From: Acidobacteriota bacterium
GTDB lineage: Bacteria > Acidobacteriota > Terriglobia > Acidiferrales > UBA7541
Assembly (NCBI GenBank): GCA_013289855.1
Contig: JABCZD010000006.1
Location: forward strand, 1-64,000
DNA length: 64,000 nt
Direction of reading: 5' to 3'
The notes under the pieces are model-generated. The model was not told the origin of the DNA. It saw only the letters and a program-made list of their open reading frames with translations, and did not search any database. This document shows positions 17,330-27,130 of this stretch, one piece after another (the first letter of the stretch is position 1; each line of letters begins with the position of its first letter). Position numbers and translations under genes: made by a program.

Positions 17330-18628
17330 GTGACCACACAAACACCCATCGCGCCCAAACGTCCCGCGACGCCGCAAAAAGCGCCGCACGTAGAGATGTA
17401 TTGGGAGGCGGTGACATATAAAACGGTGCTGCTCTATGGGCTGCTGTTGGTGGCCATCGCCGTCTCCACGCTGGTGCTCATGCGGCCGGAGTGGTATTCC
17501 GTCACGCTGAAAAAAGTCACCAACGCGGTGAACAACGCGGCGGACAACGATACGGCGACCTTTACGCAGACGCAGGCAAAGTTCGTGAACCTTACCGGTA
17601 AAGTACAGGTGAAAAAAGTTGATTCGGTGCAGTGGGTGGATGCCGACTATCGCACGTCTTTGGACAAAGGCGATTTGGTGCAAACCGCCGGTGACGGCGC
17701 GGCGCGCATCACCTTTGCGGACGGCACGACGTACACGGTGAAGGCGGAGACGCTGGTCACCGTGGAAGAAAATTTAATGGGCAGCAACAAGCCCACCAGC
17801 GTGGCCATGCGCATCAGCACTGGGTCGGTGGATCTGGCGACGCCGAATTGGGCATCACCGGATTCCAAAGCTGCGGTGAGCATGGAAGACACCACGGCAT
17901 CGTTGAGCCAAAACAGCCGCGCGTCAGTGAAAAACGATCCGCAGAACAACGAACACGAAATTGTGCTGGCCAGCGGCGCGGCGGAAGTGCAGCGCGGGCC
18001 GGAAAAAGTTGAGTTGACGCAATGGGAGAAGGTCAGCTTCCCCACCGGCGGGCCGCTGCAGAAGACCAATGTGCTGGCGCCGCCTTCGCTGGTTGAGCCG
18101 CTGAATCTTGCTCCGATCATCAGCGAAAATCCAAAAATTACTCCGGTGCGGTTCGAGTGGAAGCCCGTGGAAGATGCGGTTTCCTATACCCTGCGTATCA
18201 GCACGACAACCATGTTTACGAAAATGGTGAAAGAAGCGGACCACGTCTCGGGCACGAGCACGGAAATCGTTGGACTGGAACCCGGAGATTACTTCTGGAA
18301 CGTCACCGCGCACGACGCGAAAAAAGAGACCAGCGAGACCAGCGAAACATTTAAGTTCACCGTGGTAGCGCAGGGCAAGACTCAGGAGATGATGCTGGAA
18401 ATCGACGGCACGCAGATGCACGGCCGCGTGGCGGAAATTGTGGGCCGCACGGAGCCGGGCGCCGCGTTGATCGTGAATGGCCAGCCGGTTCCCAACATTT
18501 CGCCGGATGGCACGTTCCGGCATTTCACGGAGGCGCTCGACCCGGGGCAGCACACTATCGTGGTGATCGGGCAGAATCGCCGCGGTGGAACGGCAAAGCA
18601 GCAAATTTCCATCGTCGTTCCGAAATAA
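17330..18628 (+). CDS. FecR-domain membrane protein
   Basis: This 432-residue protein starts at a GTG. One membrane segment (LLYGLLLVAIAVSTLVLM, about residues 29-46) is followed by a FecR-like domain (WVDADYRTSLDKGDLVQTAG to TYTVKAETLVTVEE) and, later, a fibronectin-like/beta-sandwich region (PVRFEWKPVEDAVSYTLRIS). Classical FecR proteins relay signals to ECF sigma factors, but no sigma factor or TonB receptor lies nearby, and in Acidobacteriota such domains are common in envelope proteins with no known signalling role. It precedes mreB by 157 bases on the same strand, so a link to cell-wall synthesis is possible but not shown. Confidence 0.85.
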   Translation: MTTQTPIAPKRPATPQKAPHVEMYWEAVTYKTVLLYGLLLVAIAVSTLVLMRPEWYSVTLKKVTNAVNNAADNDTATFTQTQAKFVNLTGKVQVKKVDSVQWVDADYRTSLDKGDLVQTAGDGAARITFADGTTYTVKAETLVTVEENLMGSNKPTSVAMRISTGSVDLATPNWASPDSKAAVSMEDTTASLSQNSRASVKNDPQNNEHEIVLASGAAEVQRGPEKVELTQWEKVSFPTGGPLQKTNVLAPPSLVEPLNLAPIISENPKITPVRFEWKPVEDAVSYTLRISTTTMFTKMVKEADHVSGTSTEIVGLEPGDYFWNVTAHDAKKETSETSETFKFTVVAQGKTQEMMLEIDGTQMHGRVAEIVGRTEPGAALIVNGQPVPNISPDGTFRHFTEALDPGQHTIVVIGQNRRGGTAKQQISIVVPK

Positions 18629-18785
18629 CGCGCCACGAAAAACGGCGGGCGCGACGGCAAACTTTGCGCTCCGCAAGAAGTGCGCAGATAATGAAGACGG
18701 CGGCTGCGCAGTACAGAAGTTTTTCTGACGGCCAAGAGATTCGGTGCATTGCGAAGAAAACGATTCTTCGCCGAGGGACGGGGGA

Positions 18786-19826
18786 ATGAATAAGAACGGT
18801 TACAGCATGAGGTCGGTGTTCAGTTTATTTTCTTCCGACCTCGCCATCGATCTGGGCACGGCGAACACGCTGGTCTTTGCGCACGGCAAAGGCGTGGTGG
18901 TGAATGAGCCGTCGATCGTGGCTATCAACAAGGCAACGGGAGAAGTGGTGGCGGTGGGCCGCGAGGCGAAAGACATGCTGGGGCGCACACCGGGCAACGT
19001 GGTGGCCATCAAGCCAATGAAAGATGGCGTGATCGCGGACTTCAAAGTCACGGAAAAAATGCTGACGCACTTTATTCAGAAGGCGCACAACCGCCGCGTG
19101 CTGGTGCATCCGCGCATTGTGATCGGAGTGCCGAGCGAAATTACCCCGGTGGAAAAACGCGCGGTACAGGACTCCGCTTATCGCGCGCGAGCGAGCGAAG
19201 TGTATCTGGTGGAACAGGCCATGGCTGCGGCGATTGGCGCGGGCCTGCCGATTGATGAGCCGTCCGGCAACATGGTGGTGGATATCGGCGGCGGCACTAC
19301 GGACATCGCGGTTATTTCCATGAGCGGCATTGTCTATTCGCGTTCCGTGCGCGTAGCCGGAAACGAAATGGACGAAGCGGTGATGCAATACCTGAAACGC
19401 AAGTACAACTTGTTGGTCGGCGAACGTACCGCGGAACAGATCAAGATGGAGATCGGTTCGGCTTATCCGCTGGAAAAACCGCTCACCATGGAAGTGAAAG
19501 GCCGCAACCTGATCGAAGGCGTGCCGCGCACGGTGACCATCGACGACAGCGAAATTCGCGAGTCTTTAAGCGAATGCGTGGCTACCATTTTGAATGCGGT
19601 ACGCGTGGCCCTCGAACGCACACCGCCGGAACTCTCCGCGGACATCAGCGATCGCGGCATTGTACTCACCGGAGGCGGAGCGCTGCTGAAGAATCTCGAC
19701 AAGCGCATTCGCGAAGAAACCGGGCTGCCAGTCTCCATTGCGGACGACCCGCTGGCCTCAGTGGTGCTCGGCACGGGAAAAATGCTCAGCGACTTCAAGT
19801 TGTTGCGGCAGGTTTGCATCGACTAG
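18786..19826 (+). CDS. mreB: Rod shape-determining protein MreB
   Basis: MreB is the bacterial actin that forms membrane-bound filaments directing lateral wall synthesis. The 346-residue protein has the phosphate-1 loop (SDLAIDLGTANTLVF), phosphate-2 (VVDIGGGTTDIAVISMSG) and the adenosine motif (GIVLTGGGALLKNLD), all intact. The start at 18786 has GAGGGACGGGGG just upstream; MRSVFSLF at 18807 is an alternative. It heads mreB-mreC-mreD. Confidence 0.97.
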   Translation: MNKNGYSMRSVFSLFSSDLAIDLGTANTLVFAHGKGVVVNEPSIVAINKATGEVVAVGREAKDMLGRTPGNVVAIKPMKDGVIADFKVTEKMLTHFIQKAHNRRVLVHPRIVIGVPSEITPVEKRAVQDSAYRARASEVYLVEQAMAAAIGAGLPIDEPSGNMVVDIGGGTTDIAVISMSGIVYSRSVRVAGNEMDEAVMQYLKRKYNLLVGERTAEQIKMEIGSAYPLEKPLTMEVKGRNLIEGVPRTVTIDDSEIRESLSECVATILNAVRVALERTPPELSADISDRGIVLTGGGALLKNLDKRIREETGLPVSIADDPLASVVLGTGKMLSDFKLLRQVCID

Positions 19827-19914
19827 TTTTTTTGCGACCGAATAATTTTTTGCAAACAATAAACAACGTGGCGCTGCAGCTTTTTGCGCTCGATAAAAAA
19901 TAGAACGAGTCACC

Positions 19915-20883
19915 ATGGTTGGCGTTCCCTCTCGACACAAATCGATCTTTCTCCTCGCGGCGATGGTGTTGCTGCAGATACTGCTGCTGGCGGTGCAGAT
20001 CAAGAGCGATTCGCAAGGGCGGCTGATTCGCGTGTGGACCGTCGGAGCGATTTCGCCGTTCGAACGCGCCGGTTCGTACGGCATCGGCGGGGTGCGCGGC
20101 ACGTGGGTGCACTACTTCGCGCTGCAAAATACTTCGCGGGAAAACGCGGACCTGCGGCATGAGAACGACCGGCTGAAGCTGGAAGTCACGCAACTGCAGA
20201 GCCGGGTGGCCGAAGCGGCACGGTTGGAAACGCTGCTCAATTTTCGCCAAGCGCATCAGCAAGTGCCGATGCTGGGCGCACGAGTAATCGGCGCCAGCGC
20301 CGACAGCGCCAGCCGGACGATCTATCTTGATCGCGGCGAACACGACGGCATCCTGAAAAACATGGGCGTGATCACGCCGGACGGTATCGTCGGCAAGGTG
20401 ATCGAAACATTTTCCAACGCTTCGCAAGTGCTGCTGCTGACAGACAAGGATAGCGGCGTGGGCGCGATGCTTGCGACGTCGCGCATCCAGAGCCCCGTGG
20501 GCGGCACGGGCGAACCGCGCCTGGAAATGAAGTACGTGGCCAACGACGACAAGGTAGAGGTCGGCGAGAGCGTGGTCACCAGCGGAATGGATCGAATTTT
20601 TCCCCCGGATTTAGCGGTGGGAACCGTGGTGGAGATTAAATCCGGCAATCCTTTCAAGACCATTCGCGTGCAGCCCGCGGCAAATCTTGAACGCCTGGAA
20701 GAAGTGATCGTGCTGACAACGTTGCAGCCGCTGATTCTGAAGCACGATTCCTCGGACGCAGCTTCGGGCGCGAACGGAAAATCTCCGAGCGCGGCTGCCG
20801 ATGCGGCTAAGGTTCAGGCAAATAAATCGGCCGCCGACCAGCCGGCCATCGACAAACCCAAGTCTCCGGTGACGCACCAATGA
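19915..20883 (+). CDS. mreC: Rod shape-determining protein MreC
   Basis: MreC is a bitopic periplasmic scaffold that links MreB to PBP2 and RodA. The 322-residue protein has one N-terminal membrane segment (about residues 10-27), a coiled coil (ENADLRHENDRLKLEVTQLQ) and the family's beta-barrel domains (ARVIGASADSASRTIYLDRG, GVITPDGIVGKV, VTSGMDRIFPPDLAVG). An Ala/Lys/Ser/Pro-rich tail follows. Its stop overlaps the mreD start by four bases, implying translational coupling. Confidence 0.96.
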   Translation: MVGVPSRHKSIFLLAAMVLLQILLLAVQIKSDSQGRLIRVWTVGAISPFERAGSYGIGGVRGTWVHYFALQNTSRENADLRHENDRLKLEVTQLQSRVAEAARLETLLNFRQAHQQVPMLGARVIGASADSASRTIYLDRGEHDGILKNMGVITPDGIVGKVIETFSNASQVLLLTDKDSGVGAMLATSRIQSPVGGTGEPRLEMKYVANDDKVEVGESVVTSGMDRIFPPDLAVGTVVEIKSGNPFKTIRVQPAANLERLEEVIVLTTLQPLILKHDSSDAASGANGKSPSAAADAAKVQANKSAADQPAIDKPKSPVTHQ

Positions 20884-21413
20884 ACGAGACGTACGAACTG
20901 CGCACCGCAGAATCCCACATTGAGGTGCACAAGTTTCGTGCGGGCTCGATTCTCGGCACGCTGGTAATCATTTTTTTTCTGCAGGCTTTCCTGCCGATTT
21001 ATTTTCACAAGCTGGCGATCCTGGACTTGCCGCTGCTCATCACCATTTATTTTGGGTTGAGCCGGAGAAATCCGTCCACCGGACTGTTGCTGGGCATGGC
21101 CATCGGACTGGCGCAAGACAGCCTGAGCGGACCCACCGTGCCCATCGGGCTGTACGGTATCGCTAAAACGATCATTGGCTTTCTGGCGTCGTCCGTCGGC
21201 GCGCGCCTGGACACGGAACATCCCGCGGCGCGCTTTGCGTTGACTATAGTTTTCTTCGGGCTGCATCAGGGAATCTTGGTAGTCGAGCGGCGCATTCTAC
21301 TGGCACAGCCGGAAGTGTGGTTCACAGTGCAGCTGGCGATTGCCGCGCTGGTTAACGCCGTGGTGGGCGTGTTTCTCTTCACCGTGCTGGACCGGCTGCG
21401 CAAACCTTCCTAA
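20880..21413 (+). CDS. mreD: Rod shape-determining protein MreD
   Basis: This 177-residue membrane protein has about five hydrophobic segments and the MreD pattern PLLITIYFGLSRRNPSTGLL and GLAQDSLSGPTVPIGLYGIA. It is an elongasome partner of MreC. Its ATG overlaps the mreC stop (ATGA). The next gene on this strand is PBP2 at 23929, separated by two genes on the other strand. Confidence 0.94.
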   Translation: MNETYELRTAESHIEVHKFRAGSILGTLVIIFFLQAFLPIYFHKLAILDLPLLITIYFGLSRRNPSTGLLLGMAIGLAQDSLSGPTVPIGLYGIAKTIIGFLASSVGARLDTEHPAARFALTIVFFGLHQGILVVERRILLAQPEVWFTVQLAIAALVNAVVGVFLFTVLDRLRKPS

Positions 21414-21447
21414 TTCCCCTTCTCCAAGACTATCTAGCGCCTGAACG

Positions 21448-22749
21448 CTAGTTCGCCGATAAAAATTTCCTAAGGTCGGCGTAGTTACTCGAAAATGGCA
21501 GTGAGAGCTTGTCACGTTTTAGGCAGGCTGCCAGGCGATCCGGCAGCGGTGGTGCTGCGCCAATTGCGCGCTGCACAATCTCGGCGAACTTGGCGGGATG
21601 CGCGGTGGAGAGCACCAGGCCTTGCGACGGCTCCGGATGCTCGCGCTTGTAGGCTTCCCAACCGAGGATGCCGACGGCGGTGTGCGGGTCGGCAATATAA
21701 TTGTAACGCTCGTGAACCATTTTCATTGCGGCAAGAGTCTCTTCGTCCGTAGCGCCGTGGCCCCAGATTTCTTTCTGCACGTATTCCAGGCGGTTGCGGC
21801 ACAAATCCAGCAGGCGTGGAAAATTATTGGGATTGCCCACGTCCATGGCGTTGGAGATGGTGGCGATGCCGGGACGCGCACGAAATTCTCCGTTTAGCAA
21901 ATACTGCGGTACCACGTCGTTGGCGTTGGTCGAGGCGATGAATCGCGCCACCGGCAGACCGATGCGCTTGGCAAAAATCCCCGCCGTTAAATTCCCAAAA
22001 TTGCCGCTGGGGACGGACACAATCAGCGGAACCGAAGCCACCGGCAACTGCCGGTACGCGGCCACGTGATAAAACATCTGCGGCAGCAGGCGTCCAATGT
22101 TGATGGAATTTGCCGAGGTCAAAAATGCGCGCTTGTTCAATTCCTCATCGGAAAACGCTTGCTTCACCAAGCGCTGGCAATCGTCGAACGAGCCCGCGAC
22201 TTCCAGCGCGGTAATATTTTCGCCCAGCGTGGTGAACTGTTTTTCCTGCGCCTCGCTGATGCGCTTAGAAGGATAGAGAATCACCACGCGAATGCCCGGC
22301 ACGCCCAGAAATCCGTGCGCCACCGCGCTGCCGGTATCGCCGGAGGTGGCCACCAACACCGTGAGCTGCTTCGATTCGCCGCGCACGAAATAACCCAGCA
22401 GGCGGGCCATGAAGCGCGCGCCAAAATCCTTGAAGGCCAGCGTGGGGCCGTGAAACAGCTCCAAAACGTGTAGTCCCGGCGAAAGCGACACGAGTTTTAC
22501 GGGAAAATTGATGGACTCACTGACGATCTGCCACAACACATCTTCGGGAAGCTCCGCGCCGGCAAATGGGCGCACCACGCGGTAGCACACCTCCGTGAAC
22601 GGCAGCCCGCGAAAATCTTCCAGCTCTTGCGGCGAATGGCGCGCAATTTCCGCCGGCATGTATAGCCCGCCGTCGGGCGCCAGTCCGCGAAGCACGGCAC
22701 CGCGCAGCGACGTGAGTGGAGCCTTTCCGGAGGTGCTGCGGTATCTCAT
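21448..22749 (-). CDS. thrC: Threonine synthase
   Basis: The enzyme converts O-phosphohomoserine to threonine with PLP. The 433-residue protein starts with the family's MRYRSTSGKAPLTSL and has the Schiff-base Lys107 in LAFKDFGARF and the Gly/Ser/Thr phosphate loop (VATSGDTGSAVAHGFLG). Length is that of the short, bacterial-type threonine synthase. It lies antiparallel within the cell-shape cluster, 34 bases from mreD, so it is convergent with mreBCD. Other threonine genes are not in the window. Confidence 0.96.
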   Translation of the reverse strand: MRYRSTSGKAPLTSLRGAVLRGLAPDGGLYMPAEIARHSPQELEDFRGLPFTEVCYRVVRPFAGAELPEDVLWQIVSESINFPVKLVSLSPGLHVLELFHGPTLAFKDFGARFMARLLGYFVRGESKQLTVLVATSGDTGSAVAHGFLGVPGIRVVILYPSKRISEAQEKQFTTLGENITALEVAGSFDDCQRLVKQAFSDEELNKRAFLTSANSINIGRLLPQMFYHVAAYRQLPVASVPLIVSVPSGNFGNLTAGIFAKRIGLPVARFIASTNANDVVPQYLLNGEFRARPGIATISNAMDVGNPNNFPRLLDLCRNRLEYVQKEIWGHGATDEETLAAMKMVHERYNYIADPHTAVGILGWEAYKREHPEPSQGLVLSTAHPAKFAEIVQRAIGAAPPLPDRLAACLKRDKLSLPFSSNYADLRKFLSAN

Positions 22750-22803
22750 AAAATTGCGCGCATCGCGCTATCTGAAATCCAATGGAGAATGTTTCGCATG
22801 CCG

Positions 22804-23472
22804 CTAGCGTGAAGCTTGACGCCGGACTTCCGCCATAAATTTCTCGACGTCATACGACGCCGCACGCAATTCCGCTACGGGCAGCGTGGCGTGCGCCAGC
22901 ACTTCATAACTCTGCCGTCGCGCGGCCAGCAGCGCTGGATAACATCGCGCCACGGTGTCCTTCGGCAATTCACCGGGCTTTGCGCGGAACGCGCCACGCC
23001 ACAATACCGGCTTCGGATCACTGAGATAGCGTTCGATTAGCAACTGCTCCTCGGCCCGCGAAGCCGCGAAATACACCACGGTCAAGTCGCGGCGCATGCG
23101 CATCAGCAGGTTGTTGCCGGTGTAAATCACGCTTCCGGTAGTGTCCAAGATCAGCGATTCCTCCGGATGCTGCTCGACGCCGGTCAACACTTCGTCCAAT
23201 GCGCCGATTTCCTCGGCCAAATATTGCGATTCGCGTTCGGCATAGGTGGCGCTGTCCGGCCAACCCATCCAAGCCGCCAGATCGTTGGCCATATTGTTGA
23301 AGCCGGCGCGATCGCCGCTGGGCAAATGCTCGGCCAGGCGCCGTCCGATCAGGTCATCGCAGGAAACCACGTGGCGACCGGAGTCCGCCAGCCTTCGGGA
23401 CCAGAATGTTTTCCCGGTGCCGGACATCCCGATGAAGGCGAGATGCGTCAGGTCTAGTGTGTTGGTTTCCAT
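22804..23472 (-). CDS. P-loop kinase, shikimate kinase-like
   Basis: The 222-residue product has a Walker A loop GMSGTGKT (residues 15-22), then a DD (SCDDLIGRRLAEHL) as in shikimate kinases, and a conserved-looking LILDTTGSVIY strand that could be a Walker B. The remaining fold is longer than AroK (usually about 170 residues) and the shikimate-binding Arg residues are not clear, so I call it kinase-like only. I start at METNTLDL (23472); the frame opens at 23496. It lies 54 bases upstream of thrC on the same strand and may form a unit with it. Confidence 0.75.
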   Translation of the reverse strand: METNTLDLTHLAFIGMSGTGKTFWSRRLADSGRHVVSCDDLIGRRLAEHLPSGDRAGFNNMANDLAAWMGWPDSATYAERESQYLAEEIGALDEVLTGVEQHPEESLILDTTGSVIYTGNNLLMRMRRDLTVVYFAASRAEEQLLIERYLSDPKPVLWRGAFRAKPGELPKDTVARCYPALLAARRQSYEVLAHATLPVAELRAASYDVEKFMAEVRRQASR

Positions 23473-23928
23473 GGCGTGAAAATAGCTTTCTAACATAGCG
23501 TGCCCGCGAAGCTCAGGGCAAGTTACGTGCGGACCACGGTTTCAATCAGGACACGTGGCGCCCGCGCCTCGCCAAGCGATCCCCACGGTGACGACTTGGA
23601 ACCTGTTCTTCGGTACGACTTGCGGCACTGTTGGCCAGGTGTTACGTTTAAAAAGGCGTGGCGGCAGGCGATTGACAATGTTCGGCGGCGCAGTTCGGGG
23701 CTTTCGGCGAAAATTTTCGGACGCGAAGCTAGATAACTTTCGCGGACATTTCGAAACTGGCAGCTCGAAACCAAAATGCCTCGTAAACCAATGCCGTAGC
23801 AAGCGCCTTGCCCGGCGCGTGATTTATTTTTTGTAGCGAGCAGCTCTGAAAATCGGGAGCGGGCCGGCCCGGCCCTGAGTCTGGTGCTCGTCGAAACGCA
23901 AGAAGACGGCGTTTCACGCGGAGTTTTC
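23473..23928. other. Intergenic region between divergent kinase and PBP2 genes
   Basis: About 450 bases. Short frames exist on both strands but none has family-like features. I see no repeat and no clear promoter. Confidence 0.5.
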
Positions 23929-25974
23929 GTGTCCATCTGGTTTCGCAACGACAAACGGTTGCCGCAAGCGCGGCTGGCGGTCGTGTCCTACGTTATCGTG
24001 GGCATGATCGGCGTGCTGCTGCTGGGCTTCTGGAAATTGCAGGTCATTGATTCGGATAAGTACGGGCAGCTCGCGGAACGCAATCGCGTTCGTTCCATCC
24101 CCATCATTGCCCCACGTGGACGCATGCTGGACCGCGATGGCCGCGTCCTGGTAGACAACTATCCGTCCTTCAGCGTGCTGCTGTTGCGCGACGATCCCGC
24201 TCTGGTTGAAAAAAATCTTCCCGCCGTTGCTGACGGCCTGGGCATTTCCATCTCTGATTTACGCGACGAATTGGCCAACACCAAGAACCTGCCGAAATTT
24301 CAGCCCATCGTCATCAAGCCGGAAGCCACCAAGGCCGACGTCGCGTTTATCGAATCGCACCGCGCGGACATTCCGCTGCTTGAAATGTTAATGGTGCACC
24401 GCCGCCGTTACCTGCCGGATGCTTTCATGGGTAACACCATCGGCTATGTAGGCGAGGTCAGCGAGCAGCAGATTGAGGATAGCAACGGAAAATTTCGGCC
24501 GGGAGATTTCGCGGGAAAAACCGGTCTGGAGCGGCAGTACAACGATCAGTTGATCGGTACCGACGGCATGCGCCGCGTTGTGGTCAACAGCGTTGGCAAA
24601 GAAGTGGGACGCCTCTCCACGCAGGAAGCCATCCCCGGAAAACAGATCACGCTGACCATCGATTACGACCTGCAGATGATCGCCGAGCAGTCTCTCGGCC
24701 AGCGACCCGGCGCGGTGGTGGCGCTTGATCCGCGCACCGGGGAAGTTCTAGCCATGGTTAGCCGGCCCACGCCGGACCCCAACGATTTCGCGGTGCAAAT
24801 TTCGAAGGATGAATGGCGCAAGCTGAACGAAGATCCGCTGCATCCTTTGCTGAACCGCGCCATCCAGGCGCAGCTCGCTCCCGGCTCCATTTTCAAAATC
24901 ATTACCGGCACCGCGATGCTTGAGGACAAAGTGCCGCCGGAAAGTTTCACCACGTTTTGTCCGGGTTACGCGACGTTTTACGGACGCCAGTTCAAATGTT
25001 GGGTGTTATCGTCGAAAACCGGACCTCGCTCGCACGGCACCACGAATTTGCACGACGCCATTCTCAAATCCTGCGACGTCTTTTTCTACACCGTGGGCAT
25101 GCATCTCGGCATCGACCGGCTTGCCTATTACGCCAGCAAACTCGGCATCGGGCACAAGACCGGGATCGACTTGCCCTCCGAAGAGCCTGGCTTAATGCCG
25201 TCGCCCGAATGGGTGGAGCGCGTCTTTCACCGCAAATGGTACGCAGGAGAAACGATTTCCGTCGCCGTCGGTCAAGGCGCGGTGACCACCACGCCGCTGC
25301 AATTGGCGCGCACCATCGGCGGCATCGCTTCCGGCGGCGTTTTCAAGCAACCACACCTGCTGAAAGATGCGCAGAATGTGGGCGAAGAACGCTTTCAGAT
25401 TTCCGACTCCACGGTAGAAAAAATCACCGACGCGATGTACGGCGTGGTCAACGAACCCGGCGGCACCGGCGGACACCTGAAGCTGACGGGCATCGAACTC
25501 AGCGGCAAATCCGGCACCGCCCAGGTCATCGGTTATTCCACGCGCGATCGTGTGGGCAAACAGAAAAAGTTTGAGGACAACGCCTGGTTCGTGGGCTACG
25601 CTCCCAAGCGTAATCCGGAAATCGTGGTCGCCGTGCTGGTGCAAGAAAGCGGACAACACGGAGGCGAAGCTTCCGGCCCGGTGGTGCGCGACATCATCAA
25701 GACCTACTACGACAAGAAGAACAAGAAGACCAACGGCCAGTACACCGTGGAACTCGAACACCGCGATCTCGATGGCGATGGAGGAGTATCGCACCCCGAG
25801 GCCAACACATCGCCTACTTCGGCCGCAGGTTCCGCCAAGCCCGCGCATGCTGTAGTTGCACATGCCGCGGCGGCGCCGGCGGCGGCCACCATCGCCCCGC
25901 AGGTTGCACTGAAGCGTGAAGATACCGCTCCGACAGCGGCGGCACGCGAGGATAAAGATTCGCCGCCACACTGA
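23929..25974 (+). CDS. mrdA: Penicillin-binding protein 2 (elongasome transpeptidase)
   Basis: This class B PBP crosslinks peptidoglycan during elongation together with RodA. The 681-residue protein has an N-terminal membrane anchor (about residues 15-37), the pedestal domain (IAPRGRMLDRDGRVLVDNYP) and a transpeptidase domain with Ser320 in PGSIFKI (SxxK), SCD in KSCDVFFYTVG, and KSGTAQV. The last 70 residues are an Ala/Pro/His-rich tail. The GTG at 23929 is preferred to one at 23884, because GGAG lies six bases upstream. rodA follows after 49 bases. Confidence 0.96.
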   Translation: MSIWFRNDKRLPQARLAVVSYVIVGMIGVLLLGFWKLQVIDSDKYGQLAERNRVRSIPIIAPRGRMLDRDGRVLVDNYPSFSVLLLRDDPALVEKNLPAVADGLGISISDLRDELANTKNLPKFQPIVIKPEATKADVAFIESHRADIPLLEMLMVHRRRYLPDAFMGNTIGYVGEVSEQQIEDSNGKFRPGDFAGKTGLERQYNDQLIGTDGMRRVVVNSVGKEVGRLSTQEAIPGKQITLTIDYDLQMIAEQSLGQRPGAVVALDPRTGEVLAMVSRPTPDPNDFAVQISKDEWRKLNEDPLHPLLNRAIQAQLAPGSIFKIITGTAMLEDKVPPESFTTFCPGYATFYGRQFKCWVLSSKTGPRSHGTTNLHDAILKSCDVFFYTVGMHLGIDRLAYYASKLGIGHKTGIDLPSEEPGLMPSPEWVERVFHRKWYAGETISVAVGQGAVTTTPLQLARTIGGIASGGVFKQPHLLKDAQNVGEERFQISDSTVEKITDAMYGVVNEPGGTGGHLKLTGIELSGKSGTAQVIGYSTRDRVGKQKKFEDNAWFVGYAPKRNPEIVVAVLVQESGQHGGEASGPVVRDIIKTYYDKKNKKTNGQYTVELEHRDLDGDGGVSHPEANTSPTSAAGSAKPAHAVVAHAAAAPAAATIAPQVALKREDTAPTAAAREDKDSPPH

Positions 25975-26023
25975 TTTTCAGAAAGCTGCTTAACACCTAC
26001 GTTAAGCGGGACGGAAACGCAGA

Positions 26024-27130
26024 ATGAAGGATGCACCGGGTACTAAAGACTACGATTGGTGGCTGCTGGCCATCCTGGCGGCCATTTGCGCCTTGGGCGT
26101 AATCGAGATCTACTCCGCCACGCACGGCAGCGCGCTGGACGGCATGCACATGAAGCAGGTGCGCTGGCTGTTCGTTGGAGTGATACTGATGTTCGGGCTT
26201 TCCCGGCTGGACTACCACCTCATCCTGGATCAGGCGCTCATCCTCTACCTGATCGGCATATTGGCTCTCATTGCTGTGTTGGTCTTTGGCCATACCCGCT
26301 TTGGCGCCAAGCGCTGGCTGCCCGTCCTGGGTGAATTTCTCCAGGTGTCAGAACTCGTCAAATTGATTATAATCATTGTGCTAGCCCGGTTCTTCGCGGA
26401 AGTGCAGAGCGATGATCTCTCGCTGCGCGATTTGATCAAGGCGGGACTGCTGGTAGGCATACCGTTAGCTTTAATTCTTAAGCAGCCTGACCTGGGTACC
26501 GCGCTGGTGCTGATGCCCTTGTTAGTGGTCGGCGCGTTTTTGGCCGGTTTGCAGTGGCATCACGCTGCCATAATTTCGCTGGTAGGTGTACTCTTAGTAG
26601 GAAGTGTATTCTTCCCGCCCGTCAGTAAGCATATTTTGAAGCCGTACCAGCGCGAGCGGATCACTTCTTTCCTGCACCCGGAAGATGACGCCAAGGGTTC
26701 CGGCTATCAGTTGCTGCAATCCAAGATTGCCGTGGGGTCCGGTGGCTTCTGGGGCAAAGGTTTTGGAAATGGCAGTCAGAATCAACTGGGCTACATCCCC
26801 GTCCGATACTCGGATTTCATCATGTCGGCGTGGGCGGAAGAACAGGGATTCAAAGGCGTGCTTCTAGCCTTGGGACTGTATATGGCGCTTTTACTTCGCT
26901 TGGTGCAGAATGCACAACGCGCGAAAGATCGCGCGGGAATGTTTCTGGTCATGGGCGTAGCAGCGGCGCTGGGTTTCCATGTTTTAGTAAACGTGGCCAT
27001 GGTCATCGGCGCTATGCCGGTTACCGGTATCCCCTTACCCTTAATGAGTTACGGGGGTTCCGCCACGCTGTTTGTTTTTCTGGCGATTGGTTTAGTCATG
27101 AATGTACGGCTCCGCCGTTTCGTTAACTGA
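26024..27130 (+). CDS. rodA: Rod shape-determining protein RodA (SEDS glycosyltransferase)
   Basis: RodA polymerises lipid II into glycan strands with PBP2. The 368-residue protein has around ten membrane segments, FTLAFGHTRFGAKRWL-type residues (HTRFGAKRWLPVLGEFLQVS), the family's KQPDLGTALVLMP, and the C-terminal GIPLPLMSYGGSATL signature. Length is normal. It is the third gene of mrdA-rodA-rne on this strand. Confidence 0.96.
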   Translation: MKDAPGTKDYDWWLLAILAAICALGVIEIYSATHGSALDGMHMKQVRWLFVGVILMFGLSRLDYHLILDQALILYLIGILALIAVLVFGHTRFGAKRWLPVLGEFLQVSELVKLIIIIVLARFFAEVQSDDLSLRDLIKAGLLVGIPLALILKQPDLGTALVLMPLLVVGAFLAGLQWHHAAIISLVGVLLVGSVFFPPVSKHILKPYQRERITSFLHPEDDAKGSGYQLLQSKIAVGSGGFWGKGFGNGSQNQLGYIPVRYSDFIMSAWAEEQGFKGVLLALGLYMALLLRLVQNAQRAKDRAGMFLVMGVAAALGFHVLVNVAMVIGAMPVTGIPLPLMSYGGSATLFVFLAIGLVMNVRLRRFVN

